Origin: Micromonospora_G sp040676775
Lineage (GTDB): Bacteria; Actinomycetota; Actinomycetes; Mycobacteriales; Micromonosporaceae
Assembly: GCF_040676775.1 (NCBI RefSeq)
Contig: NZ_JBFAPP010000007.1
Coordinates: 62,001 to 126,000 of the forward strand
Direction: 5' to 3'
DNA: 64,000 nucleotides
Under the pieces are notes generated by a model that worked only from the letters and a program-made list of their open reading frames with translations, did not search any database and had not been told where the DNA came from. The translations under genes and the position numbers were made by a program. Numbering within the stretch: the first letter of the stretch is position 1; each line of letters begins with the position of its first letter. Of this stretch, positions 24,821 through 32,770 are shown one piece after another.

Positions 24821-26784
24821 GCATGTTCGGCGGCGGCTTCGGCGGCCCCGGTGGCGGGTCGGCCGGTGGTCCGATGGGCGGGCTCGGTGGGATCGGCGCC
24901 GGCCGGGGCAGCGGCAAGTCGGCCAGCCACGGCAACGGGTTGCCCTTCGCCGGGATCCCGGAGGAACTGCTCGCCGGGGTCGCCCGGCTGGAGGCGAGCG
25001 AGCCCGAACCCGAGCCGGAGCGTCACACCTTCTCCGCTCGGCCGCCGGACGAGCCGCCGCTGACCCTGTCCACCATCGTCGCCCGTTACCGGGGCACCCT
25101 GCTGGTCGCCTGCCTGCTGGTGGTGCTGGAGACGTTGCTGTTGCAGGCTGGGCCGTACCTGGTGCAGGTCGGTATCGACCATGGCATCGTGGCCCGCGAC
25201 CCGTCGGTGCTGTTGCTGGCGACCGGCGCGTTCGCGGCGACCGTGCTGCTCGGCGGGCTGGCGGCGGCCGCCCGTACCCGGCAGACCGGCCGGCTGGCCG
25301 CGTACGCCATGCGTGATTTGCGCGTACGCGTCTTCGCCCAGCTTCAGCGCCTGTCCATGGACTACTTCACCCGGGAGAAGGCCGGGGTCACGATGACCCG
25401 GATGACGTCCGACATCGAGTCGCTGCAACAGTTGCTCCAGGACGGCCTGGCCCAGTTCGCCGGGCACGCGCTCACCATGCTGGTGATCGTCGCGGTGCTG
25501 ATCGGTTACGACCCGGAACTCGCACTGATCATGCTGTTGCTGGTCCTGCCGCCGCTGGCCGCCGCCTCGATCTGGTTCCGGGTCGCCTCCGACCGCGGCT
25601 ACCGGCGGCAGCGTGACGCGGTCGCGGCGATGTTCTCCGACCTCGCCGAGGGCCTGCACGGCGTACGGGTGGTGACCGCGCACAACCGGCAGGAGCGCAA
25701 CGTCCTGGCCCACCGCGAGGTGGTCGGCCGCTACCGGGACGCCAACGACTTCACCGGGCACATCAGCGCCGTCTACGGTCCGGGCAGCTCGGCGATCGGC
25801 CTGCTCGGACTGGCCGCGCTACTGTTCGTCGGCGGCCGGATGGTGCTGCGTGGCGAGCTGAGCATCGGTGAGCTGACCGCGTTCGTGCTCTACCTCAACG
25901 CGTTCTTCCAGCCGGTGCAGCAGCTCGTCCAGCTCTACACCAGCTATCAGCAGGGACGGGCGGCCGTGAGCAAGCTGCGGGAGCTGCTGCAGACCCCACC
26001 GAGCGTGGTCGAGGCGCCGGACGCGGCGGTGTTGCCCCCGGTCAGTGGTGAGATCGAGTTCGACGACGTGACCTTCGGCTACGACCCGGCCCGACCGGTG
26101 CTGCGCGGGATCAGCCTGCGGATCGCCGCGGGCGAGACCGTGGCCTGCGTGGGGCCGACCGGTGCGGGCAAGTCGACCCTGGCGAAGTTGGTCACCCGGC
26201 TGTACGACCCGGACGCCGGCCGGGTGCTGATCGACGGGCACGACCTGCGTGGCGTCACCCTCGCCTCGCTGCGTCGCCAGATCGGTGTGGTGCCGCAGGA
26301 GCCTTTCCTGTTCGCCGGCTCGATCCGGGACAACGTGGCGTTCGCCCGACCGGAGGCGACCGACGACGAGGTGTGGGCGGCGGTGGACGCGGTCGGCCTG
26401 CGGGACCTGGTCGAACGCTCACCGCAGGGTCTGGCGACCCCACTGCACGAACGCGGCCAGTCGGTTTCCTCCGGTGAGCGGCAACTGCTCGCGCTGGCCC
26501 GTGCCTTCCTGGCCCAGCCCCGGGTGGTGCTGCTCGACGAGGCCACCGCGAACCTGGACCTCCAGTCCGAGCTGCGGGTGGAGGCGGCGCTGGACGTGCT
26601 GCTGCAGGGGCGCACCGCGATCCTGGTCGCGCACCGGCTTTCCACTGCCGCGCGGGCGGACCGGATCATCGTGGTCGACGACCACGGCATCGCCGAGTCC
26701 GGCTCCCACCGGGAGTTGCTCACCCGCGACGGCCCGTACGCCCGGATGTACGCCACCTGGGCCGCCGGGGCCGGCCACTCCTGA
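24817..26784 (+). CDS. Heterodimeric ABC exporter half with catalytic NBD
   Basis: The 655-residue partner has a Gly-rich N-terminal tail (MSMFGGGFGGPGGGSAGGPM, about 40 residues), a membrane domain (about 85-380) and an NBD with Walker A GPTGAGKST, a non-standard signature SSGERQ and Walker B VVLLDEATANLD with the catalytic glutamate intact. Together with the preceding gene it forms one degenerate and one active ATP site, the pattern of TM287/288-like exporters. The start overlaps the previous stop (ATGA). The substrate is unknown; drug or lipid export is typical. Confidence 0.92.
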   Translation: MSMFGGGFGGPGGGSAGGPMGGLGGIGAGRGSGKSASHGNGLPFAGIPEELLAGVARLEASEPEPEPERHTFSARPPDEPPLTLSTIVARYRGTLLVACLLVVLETLLLQAGPYLVQVGIDHGIVARDPSVLLLATGAFAATVLLGGLAAAARTRQTGRLAAYAMRDLRVRVFAQLQRLSMDYFTREKAGVTMTRMTSDIESLQQLLQDGLAQFAGHALTMLVIVAVLIGYDPELALIMLLLVLPPLAAASIWFRVASDRGYRRQRDAVAAMFSDLAEGLHGVRVVTAHNRQERNVLAHREVVGRYRDANDFTGHISAVYGPGSSAIGLLGLAALLFVGGRMVLRGELSIGELTAFVLYLNAFFQPVQQLVQLYTSYQQGRAAVSKLRELLQTPPSVVEAPDAAVLPPVSGEIEFDDVTFGYDPARPVLRGISLRIAAGETVACVGPTGAGKSTLAKLVTRLYDPDAGRVLIDGHDLRGVTLASLRRQIGVVPQEPFLFAGSIRDNVAFARPEATDDEVWAAVDAVGLRDLVERSPQGLATPLHERGQSVSSGERQLLALARAFLAQPRVVLLDEATANLDLQSELRVEAALDVLLQGRTAILVAHRLSTAARADRIIVVDDHGIAESGSHRELLTRDGPYARMYATWAAGAGHS

Positions 26785-26798
26785 CCGGACCCCCGGTT

Positions 26799-27545
26799 TC
26801 AGTTCGCCGGCACCCCGAGCCGGTCGAGCAGGTGCCGGCGCAGCCCACCGAAGCCGGGCGCGTCGTGCGTGCGGGGACGGGGCAGCGGTACGGGAGCGTC
26901 TTCGACGATCCGGCCGTGTTCCAGCACCAGCGTCCGGTCGGCGAGCAGCAGTGCCTCGTCCACGTCGTGGGTGACCAGCAGGGCGGCGAAGCCGTGTTCG
27001 GCCCGGAGCCGGCCGAGCAGGCCCTGCATCCGCAGCCGGGTGAGTGCGTCGAGGGCGCCGAACGGTTCGTCCAGCAGCAGCACCTCGGGTTCCCGTACCA
27101 GGGCGCGGGCGACTGCGACCCGCTGTGCCTGGCCACCGGAGAGCTGCGCCGGCCAGGCCCGGTCCCGATCGGCGAGCCCGACCTCGGTCAGCGCCGCCCG
27201 GACCCGGTCGCGTACGTCGGGACCGGTCAGGCCGAGCGCGACGTTGTCGCCGACGCGTTTCCAGGGCAGCAGGCGGTGTTCCTGGAACACGACCGCCGCC
27301 CGGCCCCGGACGGCGATGGTGCCGCCGGCTTCGGGGTCGAGTCCGGCCAGCGCCCGCAGCAGGGTGCTCTTGCCGGAGCCAGAGCCGCCGAGCAGCGCCA
27401 CCACCTCACCCGGCCGGATGCGCAGGTCCACGCCGTCGAGCACCACCGTGCCGTCGAAGTCCCGGCGGACCCCGGTCGCGGTCACCACCGGCGACGGGTC
27501 GTCGGCGTTGTTCAGCTCGCCTGGATGTGTACGCCGGTCCGCCAC
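26799..27545 (-). CDS. ssuB: Sulfonate ABC transporter ATPase (cluster B)
   Basis: The 248-residue ATPase has Walker A GGSGSGKST, a Q-loop FQEHRLLPWKRV, signature LSGGQAQRVAVARAL and Walker B LLLDEPFGALDALTR; the last two are hallmarks of the SsuB/TauB/nitrate group. The GTG at 27545 was taken as start and overlaps ssuC by 34 bases; a shorter GTG at 27489 is possible. It converges with the ABC exporter 14 bases away. It drives uptake of aliphatic sulfonates with SsuA and SsuC. Confidence 0.88.
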   Translation of the reverse strand: MADRRTHPGELNNADDPSPVVTATGVRRDFDGTVVLDGVDLRIRPGEVVALLGGSGSGKSTLLRALAGLDPEAGGTIAVRGRAAVVFQEHRLLPWKRVGDNVALGLTGPDVRDRVRAALTEVGLADRDRAWPAQLSGGQAQRVAVARALVREPEVLLLDEPFGALDALTRLRMQGLLGRLRAEHGFAALLVTHDVDEALLLADRTLVLEHGRIVEDAPVPLPRPRTHDAPGFGGLRRHLLDRLGVPAN

Positions 27546-28378
27546 GTCAACGCCCTCCTCTCCAGGATCCGCAGCGCGACGTCCGACAGCAGGCCGAGCA
27601 GCGCGTAGATGAGCAGGCCGAGTACGACCACGTCGGTCTGGCTGAACTCCCGGGCCTCCATCATCAGGAAGCCGATGCCGGTCTGGGCGTTGACCTGTTC
27701 GCCGACCACCAGGCTCAGCCACGCGGCGCCGATGGCCAGCCGCAGGCCGAGGAAGAGGGCGGGCAGTGCGCCGGGCAGGATCACGTGCCGGATTCGTTGC
27801 CACGCGTTCAAGCCGCAGGTCCGGGCCGCCTCGACCAGCCGTACGTCGATGTCGCGGATGCCGGCGTACATGTTGAAGTAGATCGGGAAGAACGCGCCGA
27901 GGCAGACCAGGGTGATCTTCAGTGACTCGCCGATGCCGACCCAGATGATGAGCAGCGGGACCAGGCCGAGGTGGGGCAGCATCCGGGCCATCTGGACCGG
28001 CGGGTCGACCAGGTCGTCGCCGATCCGCAGCAGTCCGGCCAGGGCGCCCAGCACGACCCCGAGGGTGCCGCCGATGGCCAGCCCGACTGCCGCCCGGGTG
28101 AGCGAGTCGGTCAGGTGGGTCCACAGGATCCCGTCGACGGCCAGCCGCCAGCCGGTGCGCAGCACCTCGCTGGGTGCGGAGAGCTTTTCGGGTGCCAGCA
28201 GGCCCGTACGCGAGGCCAGTTCCCAGGCCAGCACGAGCACCACCGGGCTGATCACCCGTCGCCAGCGTGCGCCCGTACGGCGGCGGCGCCTCGGCCCGGA
28301 CGGTCCCGTCACGGCCGGTAGACGCGCCGCGGTGGGACCGTCCGGGCCGGGTGTCGGCACCAGCGTTGGTCGGGTCAC
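27512..28378 (-). CDS. ssuC: Sulfonate ABC transporter permease (cluster B)
   Basis: This 288-residue permease has about six membrane segments after a Pro/Arg-rich N-terminus. The coupling loop reads LVEAARTCGLNAWQRIRHVILPGALP, the EAA motif of the SsuC/TauC family. The GTG start overlaps the ssuA stop (GTGA). It works with ssuA and ssuB in one left-pointing operon. Confidence 0.93.
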   Translation of the reverse strand: MTRPTLVPTPGPDGPTAARLPAVTGPSGPRRRRRTGARWRRVISPVVLVLAWELASRTGLLAPEKLSAPSEVLRTGWRLAVDGILWTHLTDSLTRAAVGLAIGGTLGVVLGALAGLLRIGDDLVDPPVQMARMLPHLGLVPLLIIWVGIGESLKITLVCLGAFFPIYFNMYAGIRDIDVRLVEAARTCGLNAWQRIRHVILPGALPALFLGLRLAIGAAWLSLVVGEQVNAQTGIGFLMMEAREFSQTDVVVLGLLIYALLGLLSDVALRILERRALTWRTGVHIQAS

Positions 28379-29355
28379 CCGAGTACCTCGGCGAACCGGG
28401 CGTCGACCCGGTCTCGCATGTCGATCGACGTCGGGATGAGTTCGAGCTTGGTGAAGCCGTCCGCGATGGCCTGGAGTTCGTCACCGATCGCGGGGGTGAC
28501 CGGGGCCAGCGGGCGGGCGCTGCGGGCGAGTGCGCGGGTGGTGACGTCCTCAGGGATCTTCAGCTCGGGGGCGAGGATCTTGGCCCGGTCGGCCGGGTTG
28601 GCGATGCCCCAGTCGGTGACCTCGCGGTAGGTCTCGAGGAACGCCCGGATCTGTTCGGGCTTGTTCTTCAACGCGTCGGGGGAGACCAGCAGGTACTCCC
28701 GGTTGCCGGCCAGGCCGGTCGCATTGGCCAGGATCTTCACCCCCGGCTGCTCGGCGAGCGCGAAGTACGGGTCCCAGATGATCCACGCGTCGACCTGCCC
28801 GGCGTCGAACGCCGGCCGGCCCTCGGCCGGCTTGAGGTACTTGACCTGGATGTCGTCGAGCGTCATCTGGTTGGCCTCGAGCAGTCGCACCAGCAGCCAG
28901 TGCACGTTCGAACCCTTGTTCAGCGCGACCGTCCGGCCCTTGAGGTCGGCGAAGCTGTTGATCCCGCTGCCCTCCTTGACCAGCACCGCCTCGCCCTCGG
29001 GGATCTCGGCCGAGGTTCCGATGATCTTGAACGGGATCTTCCCTGCGGCAGCGAAGATCGGCGGGGCCTCGCCCACCTGGCCGATGTCGATCGCGTCGGC
29101 CTTGAACGCCTCGGTCAGCGCCGGGCCGCTCTCGAACAGCGACCAGCTGGTGCCGGCCGCCGCGTCGCGGGCCTTGACCAGGCTCAGTCCGCCGAATCGC
29201 TGGTAGCCCACGCGCAGCGGTGCCTCCGCGCCCGAGGCGTCGTCGTCGTTGCCGCAGCCGGCGACGAGGCCGACCGTGGCCAGTAGCCCCGCGCCGAGGG
29301 CGATGGCCAGGATTCTTCGCCAGCCTCGGCTGCCGGTACGCGTGCCGATCGACAT
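28375..29355 (-). CDS. ssuA: Sulfonate-binding lipoprotein (cluster B)
   Basis: This 326-residue solute-binding protein has an N-terminal lipoprotein signal (ILAIALGAGLLATVGLVAGCG, cysteine near residue 33). Its body is typical of SsuA: RVGYQRFGGLSLVKARDA, FADLKGRTVALNKGSNVHWLL and VDAWIIWDPYFALAE. The last segment contributes to sulfonate binding in the family. ATG at 29355 has GGGAG upstream; the frame extends further but without a ribosome site. It is the first gene of the minus-strand half of cluster B, divergent from ssuE. Confidence 0.93.
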   Translation of the reverse strand: MSIGTRTGSRGWRRILAIALGAGLLATVGLVAGCGNDDDASGAEAPLRVGYQRFGGLSLVKARDAAAGTSWSLFESGPALTEAFKADAIDIGQVGEAPPIFAAAGKIPFKIIGTSAEIPEGEAVLVKEGSGINSFADLKGRTVALNKGSNVHWLLVRLLEANQMTLDDIQVKYLKPAEGRPAFDAGQVDAWIIWDPYFALAEQPGVKILANATGLAGNREYLLVSPDALKNKPEQIRAFLETYREVTDWGIANPADRAKILAPELKIPEDVTTRALARSARPLAPVTPAIGDELQAIADGFTKLELIPTSIDMRDRVDARFAEVLG

Positions 29356-29612
29356 CAGTGACTCCCGAGCATCGAGGACGGTTGACGTTCCACAGTGGGT
29401 GGAAGTGCGGCGGTGGCTGCCGGCGACCATGCTTTGGGCGGTCACCCAACCCCGTCAATGTCCTGTGATGCAGGTCACTCCGCACTCCTGCGTGCCTGTG
29501 ACCCCTGTTCGGTGATCCTCCCGCGAGTCGAGCAGAAGGCCCTCTGAGCTGGTGATATGAGCGGCCGGTAGGTGCCGAAGTAGGTCTCACTCGCGGTGGC
29601 TTGTCCTATTCG

Positions 29613-29631
29613 ACCGATAGAGAAAATCGGT
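29613..29631. promoter_or_regulatory. Dyad ACCGAT-N7-ATCGGT in cluster B control region
   Basis: A perfect 6-base inverted repeat with a 7-base A-rich spacer. The related sequence ACCGATAGG recurs 97 bases to the right. This is a candidate regulator site, inferred from symmetry and place. Confidence 0.35.
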
Positions 29632-29713
29632 ATTCGCGACGGCGGTCGCCGACCGGGTGCCGCGCATCACCCGGCCCAACTTGATCAACTTCGCGGAGAG
29701 GTCTACTCAACCG

Positions 29714-29723
29714 ATAGGAATTA
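29714..29723. promoter_or_regulatory. AT-rich word shared with cluster A
   Basis: ATAGGAATTA is the exact reverse complement of the word at 14212-14221. It lies 90 bases before the ssuE start. Confidence 0.4.
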
Positions 29724-29812
29724 TAGATAAGCTGCGGAAGATCCACCCTCCGGCGCCGCCACCCGGCGTCCCGGCATCGGCACGGCGTGCTGCCACGACC
29801 CGAGGAGAGCGC

Positions 29813-30364
29813 ATGCCCACCATCCTCGCCATCTCCGGCTCGCCGTCGGCCACCTCGCGGACCGCGCGGCTGGTCGAACTGCTCGCCGGCCGGCTCGTCG
29901 AGGGCGGGCACCAGGTCCGCTCCCTGTCGATCCGGGACCTGCCGCCGGACGCGCTGCTCGGCGCCGACCCGGGCCACCCGGCGATCGTCGCGGTGGCGGA
30001 CGCACTGGCCGCCGCCGACGGCCTGCTCGTGGCGACCCCGGTCTACAAGGCGTCCTACAGCGGCGCCCTGAAGGCACTGCTCGACCTCCTACCGCAGTAC
30101 GCGCTCGCCGGCAAGGTGGTGCTGCCGCTGGCCACCGGCGGGACGCTCGCGCACGTACTGGCGATCGACTACGCGATGCGACCGGTGCTCAACGCCATGG
30201 GCGCGGCGCACATCGTGCCCGGCTACTTCCTGCTGGACCAGCTGATCCTGACCGGGACCGACGGCGCGACCGTGGTCGAGGCGACCGCCGCCCCGGCACT
30301 GCACGCGGTGGTGGACACCTTCGCCGCGGCCCTGGTGCCCCGCGCGCTGCCGATCGCGGCCTGA
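29813..30364 (+). CDS. ssuE: NADPH-dependent FMN reductase (SsuE)
   Basis: The 183-residue flavodoxin-fold reductase begins ILAISGSPSATSRTARLVE, the FMN phosphate-binding loop. It contains LLVATPVYKASYSGALKALLDLLPQ, the SsuE/MsuE family signature. It supplies FMNH2 to the SsuD monooxygenase encoded 51 bases downstream. ATG at 29813 follows GAGGAG; the frame runs further upstream through the control region but without coding character. Confidence 0.93.
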   Translation: MPTILAISGSPSATSRTARLVELLAGRLVEGGHQVRSLSIRDLPPDALLGADPGHPAIVAVADALAAADGLLVATPVYKASYSGALKALLDLLPQYALAGKVVLPLATGGTLAHVLAIDYAMRPVLNAMGAAHIVPGYFLLDQLILTGTDGATVVEATAAPALHAVVDTFAAALVPRALPIAA

Positions 30365-30415
30365 ACCCCGGACCCTCCGTACCGAAACGCTCCACCCGGA
30401 TCGAAAGAGAGCACC

Positions 30416-31585
30416 ATGGCCCTGACCTTCCACTGGTTCCTACCCACCTACGGCGACAGCCGCGACATCGTCGGCGGCGGGCACGGGCTGGCCGCGGGTA
30501 CGGCCGGCGGCGCCCGGCCGGCGACGGTCGCCTACCTCGGGCAGATCGCCCGTACCGCGGAACAACTCGGGTTCGAGGGCGCCCTCACCCCGACCGGTGC
30601 CTGGTGCGAGGACGCCTGGCTGGCCACCGCGATGCTGTCGGAGGTCACCGAGCGGCTGAAGTTCCTGGTCGCGTTCCGCCCCGGCATGCTCTCGCCCACG
30701 CTCGCCGCCCAGATGGCGTCCACCTTCCAGCGCCTGTCCAACGGTCGGCTGCTGCTCAACGTGGTGACCGGCGGCGAGAGTCACGAGCAGCGGGCGTACG
30801 GGGACTTCCTCGACAAGGACGCCCGCTACGCCCGTACGGACGAGTTCCTGCACGTGGTGCGGGCGCTGTGGCGCGGCGAGACGGTGACCCACGACGGCCC
30901 GCACGTACGCGTCGAGCAGGCGAAGCTCGGCCGCTTGCCGGACCCGGTCCCGCCGATCTACTTCGGTGGGTCGTCGAAGGCGGCGGGCCCGGTCGCGGTG
31001 GCGCACTCCGACGTCTACCTCACCTGGGGCGAGCCGCCTGCCCAGGTGGCCGAGAAGCTGGCCTGGATCCGCGGCCTCGCCGCCGAGGCCGGGCGCGAAC
31101 TCCGCTTCGGCATCCGGTTGCACGTGATCGCCCGGGACACCTCCGAGCAGGCGTGGGCGCAGGCCCAGCGGCTGCTCGACGGCATCCCGGAGGCGGACAT
31201 CAAGGCGGTGCAGGCCGGGCTGGCACGCAGCGAGTCCGAGGGGCAGCGCCGGATGATCGCGCTGCACGGCGGTTCACGCGACGGGCTGGAGATCGCCCCC
31301 AACCTCTGGGCCGGTGTGGGCCTGGTCCGAGGCGGCGCCGGTACGGCGCTGGTCGGCAGCCACACCGAGATCGCCGACCGGATCGCCGAGTACCACGCCC
31401 TCGGCATCACCGAGTTCATCCTCTCCGGGCATCCGCACGTGGAGGAGGCGTACTGGTTCGGTGAGGGCGTACTGCCCATCCTGCGTCAGCGCGGGCTGTG
31501 GCGGCACCCGGTGGGGGAGCCGGAGCCGGTCGCCGCCGCGGTGCCGTTCGCGGCCCCCGAGCCGGCCACCAGTTCGCCGAGCTGA
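30416..31585 (+). CDS. ssuD: FMNH2-dependent alkanesulfonate monooxygenase
   Basis: This 389-residue luciferase-fold enzyme converts alkanesulfonates to aldehyde and sulfite using FMNH2 and oxygen. SsuD features are clear: LTFHWFLPTYGDSR, the TPTGAWCEDAW segment, FQRLSNGRLLLNVVTGGESHEQRAYGD in the active-site region, and LSGHPHVEEAYWFGEGVLP at the C-terminal part. GAAAGAGAG precedes the ATG. It forms the plus-strand half of cluster B with ssuE, and a strong hairpin follows it. Confidence 0.95.
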   Translation: MALTFHWFLPTYGDSRDIVGGGHGLAAGTAGGARPATVAYLGQIARTAEQLGFEGALTPTGAWCEDAWLATAMLSEVTERLKFLVAFRPGMLSPTLAAQMASTFQRLSNGRLLLNVVTGGESHEQRAYGDFLDKDARYARTDEFLHVVRALWRGETVTHDGPHVRVEQAKLGRLPDPVPPIYFGGSSKAAGPVAVAHSDVYLTWGEPPAQVAEKLAWIRGLAAEAGRELRFGIRLHVIARDTSEQAWAQAQRLLDGIPEADIKAVQAGLARSESEGQRRMIALHGGSRDGLEIAPNLWAGVGLVRGGAGTALVGSHTEIADRIAEYHALGITEFILSGHPHVEEAYWFGEGVLPILRQRGLWRHPVGEPEPVAAAVPFAAPEPATSSPS

Positions 31586-31590
31586 CCGTC

Positions 31591-31628
31591 GTCACGGTGG
31601 TGGCCCGTCGGCGGGTCACCACCGTGAC
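31591..31628. terminator. Strong hairpin between ssuD and the GNAT gene
   Basis: GTCACGGTGGTG (31591-31602) and CACCACCGTGAC (31617-31628) form a perfect 12-base stem whose loop itself contains a CCCG/CGGG stem. It sits five bases after the ssuD stop between convergent genes, so it probably ends both transcripts. Confidence 0.8.
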
Positions 31629-31670
31629 GCTGCCGCTCCGGCCAATTCGACCCGGGGGAGCGGGGCAGGG

Positions 31671-32441
31671 TCACGAGGTGAAGATGGTCCAGTTCTCCGC
31701 GACCCGGAACCCCATGTCCCGGTACAGCCCGACGCCCATCGGGCTGGCGTGCAGGAATGCGATGCGTGCTCCCGCCGCGTACGCCTCCCGCAGCACCTGC
31801 GCGGTCGCCGCCCGGCCGTAACCGCGTCGCCGGTGCTCCGGTGGTACGGCGATGTTGAACACCCCCACGTGGTCGTCCACCACGACGCCGAAGGACGTGG
31901 CGACCGGTACGCCGTCCACCTCGGCGACGTATCCGCGCATCGCGGAGTGGTCGAGTACGGCGGGCGAGCTGAACACCGCGAAGATCTCCCGCGGGCCTTC
32001 GTACCCGGCGGCCATCACGGTCTGGTAGAGCTCGCCTTCGGTGCCGGTGAGTCCGCGTACCGGCGGCGCGTCGGTCGCCGGCAGCTGTGCGTCGGCCGCC
32101 GTGAGGTTCTTGAGCATGAACGGCAACGTGGTCCGCTTGGTCAGCCCGTGCTCGGCGGCGGTCCGTTCGACTCCGGGGCCGGGCTCGTCGCCGCGGACCT
32201 GGATGCTCCAGGCGACCGATGCCAGCTTCGGGGAGGTGGAGAACGCCGCGATCTCTGCTGCGTCGGGTTCGCGGTCGATGTTGATCACACCGTTGAGCAG
32301 TGACATCGGCGCTCCGGTGACGAGTTCCGAGGTCCCGTGCGTGCCCATGCGGTAGAAGCCGAGCGGCTGGGTGACCGAGAACATGGCGAGCGAGGCCATC
32401 CACGCCTCGGCCGCGATGTCCACAGGATCGGTTGTTTCCAC
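31671..32441 (-). CDS. GNAT family N-acetyltransferase
   Basis: This 256-residue protein has a divergent N-terminal half and a C-terminal GNAT domain with VFNIAVPPEHRRRGYGRAATAQVLREA, which contains the R/Q-x-x-G-x-G/A acetyl-CoA motif, followed by AFLHASPMGVGLYRDMGF. The substrate is unknown. The dyad at 32498-32520 lies 57 bases upstream of its ATG and could control it. Confidence 0.85.
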   Translation of the reverse strand: METTDPVDIAAEAWMASLAMFSVTQPLGFYRMGTHGTSELVTGAPMSLLNGVINIDREPDAAEIAAFSTSPKLASVAWSIQVRGDEPGPGVERTAAEHGLTKRTTLPFMLKNLTAADAQLPATDAPPVRGLTGTEGELYQTVMAAGYEGPREIFAVFSSPAVLDHSAMRGYVAEVDGVPVATSFGVVVDDHVGVFNIAVPPEHRRRGYGRAATAQVLREAYAAGARIAFLHASPMGVGLYRDMGFRVAENWTIFTS

Positions 32442-32497
32442 CCCCGAATCCTACAAATAGACCGCTCAGCCCAGTGCCGACCCGTTGCCCGTATCCA

Positions 32498-32520
32498 ACT
32501 AGCATCCTAGGATGCACTAC
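32498..32520. promoter_or_regulatory. Second copy of the CCTAGG-centred operator-like motif
   Basis: The sequence is ACTAGCA followed by TCCTAGGATGCACTAC. GCATCCTAGGATGC is a perfect 14-base palindrome, and the flanking CACTAC matches the copy at 21128-21150 exactly. It is placed to control the GNAT gene (minus, 57 bases away) or, less likely, the plus-strand operon 251 bases away. Confidence 0.5.
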
Positions 32521-32662
32521 AGGTTGTGTCGCTCGTCACGCGACAACGACCCGCCTCGGGGCCAACGGCCTGCCAGCAGGGGGCGGATATAGTGACACCG
32601 CAAATCAGCAGCCCCGGACGTCCGCTCATCTGCGGGCCACGGCGACTGTGCCAGGAGCCGGC

Positions 32663-32737
32663 ATGATCACGAGGCCACCGAGAGGGGGCCCGGGAGCACC
32701 GGCCGGAGCGCGCACGGTCCCGGAACGACCCGTGTAA
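32663..32737 (+). CDS. Possible 24-residue peptide
   Basis: ATG at 32663 follows AGGAG at good spacing. The frame encodes MITRPPRGGPGAPAGARTVP and four further residues, then TAA, 33 bases before the phosphatidyltransferase gene. TAA is rare in this genome. It may be a short regulatory ORF or chance. Confidence 0.3.
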   Translation: MITRPPRGGPGAPAGARTVPERPV

Positions 32738-32770
32738 GCGGGCGCCGGACCAGCCGCAGAGGGAGGTTCG

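Larger units (their letters stand above)
29356..29812. other. Divergent control region of cluster B
   Basis: This 457-base region separates ssuACB (minus) from ssuE-ssuD (plus). It is markedly AT-richer than its surroundings at 29600-29735. It contains the dyad ACCGAT-N7-ATCGGT (29613-29618 with 29626-29631), a second CCGATAGG copy at 29711, and the word ATAGGAATTA at 29714. No Cys leader peptide of the type seen in clusters A and C was found on either strand. No other gene is apparent. Confidence 0.55.
32442..32770. other. Region between the GNAT gene and the phosphatidyltransferase gene
   Basis: This 329-base region holds the recurring dyad at 32498-32520 and a possible 24-codon ORF at 32663-32737 with a good ribosome site. 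Nothing else was recognised. Confidence 0.5.

Noticed and set aside
22675..25761. A 1028-codon open frame on the minus strand through the exporter genes
   Set aside because: It is antisense to two clear ABC exporter genes and crosses the undetermined bases. It encodes low-complexity sequence only.
29356..29590. A Cys leader peptide upstream of ssuA in cluster B
   Set aside because: All short frames on the minus strand were read; none has the V-D block or a terminal cysteine.
26799..31585. Cluster B and cluster C as a recent duplication
   Set aside because: SsuA, SsuB and SsuC differ clearly between the clusters in signals, linkers and loop sequence, and gene order and partners differ.
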